Below are positions 1-4,163 of a stretch of 5,696 bases of DNA, piece by piece (positions within the stretch are counted from its first letter, which is position 1; each line of letters starts with the position of its first letter). Where the stretch lies: the NCBI GenBank assembly GCA_036847245.1, contig DAIUAL010000224.1, forward strand, positions 1 to 5,696. The letters run 5' to 3'. This stretch comes from UBA4661 sp002405405 (GTDB lineage Bacteria > Bacteroidota > Ignavibacteria > Kapaibacteriales > UBA4661). Under the pieces are notes generated by a model that worked only from the letters and a program-made list of their open reading frames with translations, did not search any database and had not been told where the DNA came from. Both the position numbers and the translations under genes were made by a program.

Positions 1-896
1 CCCGCTAACTCAATGAATTTAGTATTCACACCAAATTCACGAGCTTTCCATGTTAAATAGAACGGATCTATCGTGATACAATGTCCACCTAAACCCGGTC
101 CCGGATAAAATGGCATAAAGCCAAAGGGCTTCGTTTTTGCGCCATTGATAACTTCGTGAACATCGATACCCATCTCATGAAAAACAAGCTTCATTTCATT
201 GACAAGGGCAATATTTACCGAACGAAAGATATTTTCAAAAAGTTTAACTGCTTCGGCTGTTTTGGTATTTGACACTCGGACAGTTTTTACGATCGCTGCT
301 GAATATAAGGCATCTGCAATATCAAGAGCGTCATCACCATCACCACCAATAACCTTAGGGATTGTTGCTGTCTCATAATGAGCATTACCGGGATCCTCGC
401 GTTCAGGGCTATATGCAAGGTAAAAGTCTTCGCCTGCTTTTAAACCAGATACATCTTCACATATAGGACGGATAAGTTCATCAGTAGTACCCGGATATGT
501 CGTTGATTCCAACACTATTAACTGCCCTTTACGTATGTACGGAGCAATAGACTTTGTTGTCTCTTCGACATAGGTCATATCGGGTTCACGATACTTATTG
601 AGCGGTGTCGGTACACACATGATAATTGCATCAGCAGATCTTAACTGTGCAAAGTCGGTTGTTACAGTAAAAGTAGTTGAATTACTCATTTCGCGAACGC
701 GCTCTACACCGAAATGCTTGATATACGTTTCTCCTTTTTGCAAGGCAGTAATTTTTGCCGGATCGATGTCGACACCTACGACCGGAAAACCTTGCTTGTG
801 AAATGTCCACATTAAAGGTAACCCTACGTATCCCAAACCTACAATACCGACCTTGAATGATTTTTGCTGTATTGCTTGCAATAATGCTTCTTTCAT
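1..896 (-). CDS. wbpA: UDP-N-acetyl-D-glucosamine 6-dehydrogenase (WbpA-like nucleotide-sugar dehydrogenase), partial, C-terminus missing
   Basis: This cytoplasmic enzyme family oxidises C6 of a UDP-sugar twice with NAD+, giving a UDP-uronic acid for capsule or O-antigen synthesis. Reading from the ATG at 896, 298 residues are present of roughly 430 usual for the family; the gene leaves the window at base 1. The N-terminal Rossmann fold shows GLGYVGLP (residues 20-27) and the NAD-ribose acidic pair in GVDID (41-45). Next come VPTPL (95-99), ESTTYPGTT (130-138) and SPEREDPGN (163-171). In the active-site helix, K218 and N222 match the conserved Lys/Asn of UDP-glucose dehydrogenases. The nucleophile is C273 in GLGGHC, followed by T275 where Pro is more usual. 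The stretch KPFGFMPFYPGPGLGGHC points to the WbpA (UDP-GlcNAc) branch rather than plain UDP-glucose dehydrogenase, but exact substrate is inferred. No Shine-Dalgarno is visible; the start places the Rossmann motif at the normal distance. It lies downstream of the antiterminator gene on the same strand, probably in the same operon. Confidence 0.93.
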   Translation of the reverse strand, partial: MKEALLQAIQQKSFKVGIVGLGYVGLPLMWTFHKQGFPVVGVDIDPAKITALQKGETYIKHFGVERVREMSNSTTFTVTTDFAQLRSADAIIMCVPTPLNKYREPDMTYVEETTKSIAPYIRKGQLIVLESTTYPGTTDELIRPICEDVSGLKAGEDFYLAYSPEREDPGNAHYETATIPKVIGGDGDDALDIADALYSAAIVKTVRVSNTKTAEAVKLFENIFRSVNIALVNEMKLVFHEMGIDVHEVINGAKTKPFGFMPFYPGPGLGGHCITIDPFYLTWKAREFGVNTKFIELA

Positions 897-1052
897 AAAA
901 TTTTTAATATTTATATCACAATAATAGAACAATAGACGTACTTATGGCTCCGCCCTTTGAGTCCCATGTTTGCCTTTTGGCTATCACAAGACTTATATAC
1001 TTTATACTTCACTTACTCGCTATTCTTTTGTGTTTACCTTGTTCGTCGTGCG
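897..1052 (-). other. Intergenic gap inside the polysaccharide operon
   Basis: These 156 bases separate the stop of the UpxY-like gene from the start of the dehydrogenase, in contrast to the 2-base gap upstream. The stretch is mostly AT-rich, with a short GC-rich patch at 944-964. I see no convincing hairpin followed by a T-run on either strand and no good TAnnTTTG promoter element; one element is a single mismatch away but lacks a matching -33 box. A longer ORF on the opposite strand crosses the gap but resembles nothing and overlaps the antiterminator gene, so it is not annotated. Confidence 0.5.
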
Positions 1053-1598
1053 TTACTCATCATCTTCATTTATGCGATAGGGCTGTACCGTATAGGGAGC
1101 AATATCAGCATGAACAGTTGTACCGACAACTTCTAAACGCACGGCAAGTCTTTTATTTCCCTTAACGATCATCACCTCACCGACGCAACCTTTGAGTGGT
1201 CCCGTTGTTACCTCGACGTACTCACCTACTTGGGGTTCGTATATCTTTTCTTCGAGAATCTCAAGATTGACACCGGACTCAACAAATTGCTTGATTGTCA
1301 GTATCTCTTGATCGCGAATAACGGCAGGCTGTCCATTTGTTGTAACACCGCGAACAACTCCATCTTCACTCACTGCAAATCGATACTCACTTGGTGTACC
1401 ACGAACAAAGATGTAGTTACGAAAAAGAGGTTCCTCAACGATTTTTTTTCGATCACTCCATTGGCGTTGTACTTTATAGAGCGGTACATATACCTCAATA
1501 CCTTTCGTCCGCAATCGCATCTCAAGTTTTTTTTCCAAACGTGAGCGCGTATACAACGCAAACCAGCGACGGTCATATGATGCTGACTTCTCAGACAT
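1053..1598 (-). CDS. UpxY-family transcription antiterminator (NusG paralogue)
   Basis: Specialised NusG paralogues of the UpxY type bind RNA polymerase and suppress premature termination in the leader or body of their own polysaccharide operon. This protein is 181 residues, the usual size for the family. An NGN domain covers about residues 11-110, starting RWFALYTRSRLEKK and including the QWSDRKK...EEPLFRNYIFVR segment (46-66) typical of Bacteroidota NusG paralogues. A C-terminal KOW domain covers about 124-170, with core VGEYVEVTTGPLKGCVGEV and the conserved glycine G137. The ATG at 1598 is two bases after the stop of the winged-helix gene, so the two are almost certainly co-transcribed and perhaps translationally coupled. 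No clear Shine-Dalgarno is present. The housekeeping nusG normally sits beside secE and ribosomal genes; here the neighbour is a sugar-nucleotide dehydrogenase, supporting a paralogue dedicated to this locus. No companion UpxZ-type inhibitor is visible. Confidence 0.9.
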   Translation of the reverse strand: MSEKSASYDRRWFALYTRSRLEKKLEMRLRTKGIEVYVPLYKVQRQWSDRKKIVEEPLFRNYIFVRGTPSEYRFAVSEDGVVRGVTTNGQPAVIRDQEILTIKQFVESGVNLEILEEKIYEPQVGEYVEVTTGPLKGCVGEVMIVKGNKRLAVRLEVVGTTVHADIAPYTVQPYRINEDDE

Positions 1599-1600
1599 TA

Positions 1601-2209
1601 TTATTTGCTTGCTTGTTTCTTTTTTGCTGACACCGTTAATTTATCCGCTTTTTTTGCCTCTCGAGCAAATTGTTCTGTATCTTTCATATCCCATAGAACT
1701 AATGCTTTTTCGATATTAAGGGTGTGTTTCAAACGCTCAAACTCATCATTTTGCATAATAATTGTTCGTACTCTGCGATGAATTAACTCTTCAGCATTAC
1801 GAATCAGCCGATCTAAATACGCACGGTCAATATTCCCAACCACCACCAAATCAATAATACCGGAGTCTTTCCCCTGAGCATAATCACCGGTGATACACGC
1901 ATACTCGACATTTCCAAGCTTTGAAAGTGTATAGCGAACACGATCTAAACCAAGATACTTCTTCACTAATGCTTGTACTTCAGGGAAAAGCGAATGTGTG
2001 CTATTTGCACGATATAGCTTTGTACGACCATCATTTTCAGCAGTAAGCATACCTGCTTCTGATAGACGATTTAACTCTACGCGAACAGCATTGGTACTCT
2101 CACCAAATTCTTCTGCCAATTCACGTAAATAGCTCTGCGTTTCTGTGTTTGTAAAAAACTTCAGAAGCAGTTTAATGCGTGTTTTGGATGTGATCAACGA
2201 CTCTAACAC
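1601..2209 (-). CDS. Winged-helix DNA-binding protein with degenerate nucleotidyltransferase-like domain
   Basis: Probable regulator of the downstream polysaccharide operon; biochemical role unknown. With the GTG start at 2209 it has 202 residues. Residues about 5-72 form an ArsR/MarR-like winged helix (SKTRIKLLLKFF, then YLRELAEEFGESTNAVRVELNRLSEAGML and a wing ending KLYRAN). Residues about 100-172 resemble a minimal nucleotidyltransferase fold: TGDYAQGKDSGIIDLVVVG (107-125) aligns with the G-S-x-A-x-G...S-D-I-D-L motif, but only D120 of the two metal-binding aspartates remains, I118 replacing the first. Catalysis is therefore doubtful. The tail (181-202) is Lys/Ala-rich. The reading frame stays open to an ATG at 2365, but that would add 52 hydrophobic, Cys-rich residues unlike the family as I recall it, and a promoter lies inside that extension. 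GTG reads MLESLITSKTRIKLL, the N-terminus I expect. It heads the operon with the UpxY-like gene. Confidence 0.85.
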   Translation of the reverse strand: MLESLITSKTRIKLLLKFFTNTETQSYLRELAEEFGESTNAVRVELNRLSEAGMLTAENDGRTKLYRANSTHSLFPEVQALVKKYLGLDRVRYTLSKLGNVEYACITGDYAQGKDSGIIDLVVVGNIDRAYLDRLIRNAEELIHRRVRTIIMQNDEFERLKHTLNIEKALVLWDMKDTEQFAREAKKADKLTVSAKKKQASK

Positions 2210-2247
2210 AAGATAATCGAAATAATAGTCGATAGTACTGCACGAAA

Positions 2248-2262
2248 TGTTGCATAACAACA
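2248..2262 (-). repeat. Short inverted repeat in the presumed leader of the polysaccharide operon
   Basis: On the minus strand TGTTG and CAACA flank a 5-base loop, giving a perfect but short 5-bp stem. It lies between the predicted transcription start (about 2275) and the GTG at 2209. It could form in the leader RNA or be chance; there is no T-run after it, so it is not a canonical terminator. Confidence 0.3.
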
Positions 2263-2281
2263 AATGATGATTTATGAGTAA

Positions 2282-2313
2282 CAAAACTACTCGTATTTGA
2301 AACATCCTGCAAA
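2282..2313 (-). promoter_or_regulatory. Bacteroidota-type promoter for the winged-helix/UpxY/dehydrogenase operon
   Basis: On the minus strand a -33 box TTTG (2313-2310) is followed by 20 bases and then TAGTTTTG (2289-2282), an exact match to the Bacteroidota -7 consensus TAnnTTTG. Spacing fits that sigma factor's normal range. Transcription would start near 2275, about 65 bases before the GTG at 2209. The ATGs at 2365 and 2305 in the same frame would then be upstream of the transcript, supporting the GTG start. The match is seen in sequence; activity is inferred. Confidence 0.6.
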
Positions 2314-2481
2314 TTCGTTCAAGAAAAAATTTTCCACATTTATAGGAAGTAATGTCCCACAGCAACCTAGTAGGACAATATGCTTCTTGTTTACTTTATC
2401 GTCAGAAGATCATGAGAACCTCATAAAAACAATTGAGACTCTTGTAGAAAGATATTCTTCCATTATTCTCTCTCTCTTATT

Positions 2482-2499
2482 CGCACAATATTTTGTGCG
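2482..2499. repeat. Perfect inverted repeat CGCACAA-4-TTGTGCG
   Basis: Seven-base arms CGCACAA (2482-2488) and TTGTGCG (2493-2499) are separated by TATT, a GC-rich palindrome in an otherwise AT-rich region. It sits about 50 bases beyond the dipeptidase stop and about 170 bases upstream of the operon promoter. It could be an operator for a dimeric regulator or an RNA hairpin. On the minus strand no T-run follows; on the plus strand a TTTTT run begins five bases after the stem, with no plus-strand gene ending there. Function unassigned. Confidence 0.45.
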
Positions 2500-2534
2500 C
2501 ACTGTTTTTGAAAGATGATTCTACGATTCACCGC

Positions 2535-2559
2535 ACATCAAACTATAGCTATTTGATGT
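2535..2559 (-). repeat. Hairpin overlapping the dipeptidase stop codon
   Basis: ACATCAAA (2535-2542) and TTTGATGT (2552-2559) form a perfect 8-bp stem around a 9-base loop that contains the TAG stop of the dipeptidase gene. The stem is AT-rich and no U-tract follows in the direction of transcription, so it is at best a weak terminator or an mRNA 3'-end stabilising structure. Confidence 0.35.
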
Positions 2560-3286
2560 CTTGGAATTCAACATCAAGGATCGGATACTCACGCCAATCT
2601 TTGTAATCAAAGTGCCACCATTCATTACGAATGACTTTAAATCCCTCAGCCTCAAGTGCCATTTTTAAGAGATCACGAAGCTTCCGTGATTGCTCTGTAC
2701 CACCCATATACGTTGGATATGCACGTTCCGACATTTCATCAACTTTACTTGGCATTTCCACCTCTTTTCCAGTTGCAAGTTCATACAAAGTAACATCAAC
2801 GGCACATCCTCGATTATGTCGCGAACCATCATTCGGATTTGCAACAAATTCTCGTTTCTCCGGAGGCGTTATTTCCCAAAATGCTTTGGTGACTCGCCAC
2901 GGACGATATGCATCGGTAATCATGAGTCCATATCCATGCTTTTTAACAGCATGGTGTGCTCTGACAAATGCTTCTGCCGCCGGCTTTTGTAGAAAAGCTC
3001 GTGCTTCCGAATAAAACTTTTTACCGAAGACATTTTTATTCGCAGAAGCATAATAAATATCAAGTTTGATTGTGCTATCAAGCTTATGAACTTCTACTAA
3101 TTCCGGCTTACGTTTGGCATTGGTGTCACGTGGCATCATGGCAGGGGACGCCTGATAGAAATTAGCATCATTTGTTGATGGTTTCTGTGCAAGAACAAGA
3201 TTATTATAGCATATCATTGTCATAAAGACAACGATATAGAGCATGGCATGACAGTTCTTTGACATGATCAATTGCTTCATTTGCAT
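2549..3286 (-). CDS. Secreted D-alanyl-D-alanine dipeptidase (peptidase M15D, VanX/DdpX family)
   Basis: This family of zinc enzymes hydrolyses the dipeptide D-Ala-D-Ala, either for vancomycin resistance (VanX) or for peptidoglycan turnover and nutrient use (DdpX). With the start at 3286 the protein is 245 residues. Residues 1-33 form a signal peptide with a hydrophobic core (MLYIVVFMTMICYNNLVLA) and a plausible cleavage after A33, so the enzyme should act outside the inner membrane. The catalytic domain begins near LVEVHKLD (about 63). R128 in DAYRPW matches the VanX transition-state arginine; H157 and D164 in SRHNRGCAVD are zinc ligands; E222 (base) and H225 (third ligand) lie in NEWWHF. 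All key residues are present, so it should be active. The start is set by an AGGAG nine bases upstream of 3286; an ATG at 3418 would put 44 charged residues before the signal peptide. An exported location fits a turnover or scavenging enzyme better than cytoplasmic VanX resistance; no VanH, VanA or VanRS gene is nearby. Confidence 0.92.
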   Translation of the reverse strand: MQMKQLIMSKNCHAMLYIVVFMTMICYNNLVLAQKPSTNDANFYQASPAMMPRDTNAKRKPELVEVHKLDSTIKLDIYYASANKNVFGKKFYSEARAFLQKPAAEAFVRAHHAVKKHGYGLMITDAYRPWRVTKAFWEITPPEKREFVANPNDGSRHNRGCAVDVTLYELATGKEVEMPSKVDEMSERAYPTYMGGTEQSRKLRDLLKMALEAEGFKVIRNEWWHFDYKDWREYPILDVEFQDIK

Positions 3287-3461
3287 GACAGAAATCTCCT
3301 GATAGTGATGACGAAAAAGGTGACTGCTTTTACTTACAAGGTTAAGAACTTCTGTGGATATACGACTACCTTTTTTACGTATATTGGTGTGTTTGGGAAA
3401 TTTTTGATCTTCGTGCACTGTTCAATTTTAATTGTTTTCCGCTACACCATTCTCACAATCC
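3287..3461. other. Divergent intergenic region between dipeptidase and LysE-type exporter
   Basis: These 175 bases must hold promoters for both the minus-strand dipeptidase and the plus-strand exporter/ABC pair. I see only near-matches to TAnnTTTG (for example TAACCTTG on the minus strand at about 3344-3337 and TACCTTTT on the plus strand at about 3367-3374), none with a well-placed -33 box, so no promoter is assigned. No strong inverted repeat was noticed. Confidence 0.4.
3296..3300 (-). promoter_or_regulatory. Shine-Dalgarno site fixing the dipeptidase start
   Basis: AGGAG on the minus strand ends nine bases before the ATG at 3286. It selects this ATG over the in-frame ATGs at 3418, 3280 and 3265. 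It stands out because the other genes in the window lack an obvious Shine-Dalgarno site. Confidence 0.6.
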
Positions 3462-4148
3462 ATGATTCCACTCGTCTTTGGTACGCTTCTTGGCTTTGTT
3501 TTAGCAATTCCGCCCGGACCAACCGCCATTGCTGTTATGAAATGCGGTCTTGGAAACGATATCAAGCGTGCAGAAGCCATCAGCATCGGTACCGGCTTGC
3601 TTGATGCTATATACTGTGCATTCTTACTTGTTACCACATCTGCAATTTTTAATGCTCTTGCAAGTTGGGAACATCAATATGCTACCGTCTATCGTATGTT
3701 TCAGATTGTTTGTGTTATTGGCGTTATCATCTATGGTATTCTTGGTTTGCGTGCACATCATAACTCCGTGGAAGAAATCGACCGCGAAGCGCAATCACAA
3801 TTTGTTGAGGCACTCCAAAACCGAGTACACTCACGCAATGGTATTTGGGTTGGCATTGGTATTGCTATTGCTAATCTTGCCAACCCTACTTTTATCCCAT
3901 CGTTAACCTATACAACAGTTATGGCGCAGCAGTACAATATGACTGGCTCAACAATTCTCGAGCATATTCTGTTCTCATTAGGATTTGGTGCCGGCGCATT
4001 TCTCTGGTTGACGATTGTCGCGCAAGCTATACGTCGCTACAAGCATCTACTCTCGCCTCGCTTTATTGATGGATTGCACCGTTTTGCCGGTTTTACCATG
4101 ATTGGCTTTGGTACATATCTCGGTTTGCGCGTTTTTGCATTGATCTGA
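3462..4148 (+). CDS. LysE/RhtB-family amino-acid exporter (LysE translocator)
   Basis: Members of this inner-membrane family export amino acids such as lysine, threonine or homoserine by secondary transport. The 228-residue protein is close to the family's usual 200-230. Hydrophobic segments lie at about 2-24, 39-63, 76-97, 126-153, 166-190 and 205-226, matching the usual six. The first holds the diagnostic AIPPGPTAIAV (15-25), and the fourth holds ANLANPTFIPS (137-147), the second conserved Asn-Pro motif of the family. The charged loop at 98-125 links segments 3 and 4. The ATG at 3462 starts directly before the first helix; the frame extends to a TTG at 3432, adding ten residues with no support. 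The ABC ATPase gene begins 15 bases after the stop, so the two are likely co-transcribed. The substrate cannot be read from the sequence. Confidence 0.9.
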   Translation: MIPLVFGTLLGFVLAIPPGPTAIAVMKCGLGNDIKRAEAISIGTGLLDAIYCAFLLVTTSAIFNALASWEHQYATVYRMFQIVCVIGVIIYGILGLRAHHNSVEEIDREAQSQFVEALQNRVHSRNGIWVGIGIAIANLANPTFIPSLTYTTVMAQQYNMTGSTILEHILFSLGFGAGAFLWLTIVAQAIRRYKHLLSPRFIDGLHRFAGFTMIGFGTYLGLRVFALI

Positions 4149-4163
4149 TTTTACTTTACGCAT

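Larger units (their letters stand above)
2210..2548. other. Gene-free regulatory region between dipeptidase and polysaccharide operon
   Basis: These 339 bases hold no convincing gene. A 73-codon plus-strand ORF at 2297-2518 has no recognisable motif, overlaps the operon promoter, and is regarded as chance. The region contains a Bacteroidota-type promoter (2282-2313, minus), a short inverted repeat in the presumed leader (2248-2262), a perfect 7-base palindrome (2482-2499), and most of a hairpin that overlaps the dipeptidase stop codon (2535-2559). The frame of the winged-helix gene is open through 2365, but the promoter position argues this part is untranslated. Confidence 0.6.

Noticed and set aside
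944..1165. Plus-strand 73-codon ORF crossing the 897-1052 gap
   Set aside because: Overlaps the 3' end of the well-supported UpxY-like gene on the other strand and shows low-complexity hydrophobic sequence with no family resemblance.
2482..2499. Reading the palindrome as an intrinsic terminator of the dipeptidase gene
   Set aside because: No U-tract follows on the minus strand; the T-run is on the plus-strand side, where no gene ends.
2297..2518. Plus-strand 73-codon ORF in the gene-free region
   Set aside because: No recognisable domain, no Shine-Dalgarno, overlaps the minus-strand operon promoter and the palindrome; consistent with a chance ORF.
2631..3014. Plus-strand 127-codon ORF within the dipeptidase gene, and similar ORFs on the opposite strand or in other frames of the other genes
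   Set aside because: They lie entirely inside genes whose reading frames show complete catalytic motifs, and show no motif of their own.
2549..3286. Part of a vancomycin-resistance cluster
   Set aside because: The enzyme has a signal peptide, and no vanH, vanA/B ligase or two-component regulator is adjacent, so a resistance role is not supported.
3287..3418. 44-residue N-terminal extension of the dipeptidase from an ATG at 3418
   Set aside because: It would place a charged segment before a clear signal peptide, and an AGGAG site selects the ATG at 3286.
3432..3461. TTG start ten codons upstream for the LysE-type exporter
   Set aside because: The ATG at 3462 sits immediately before the first membrane segment, as usual for the family; the TTG has no supporting ribosome-binding site.
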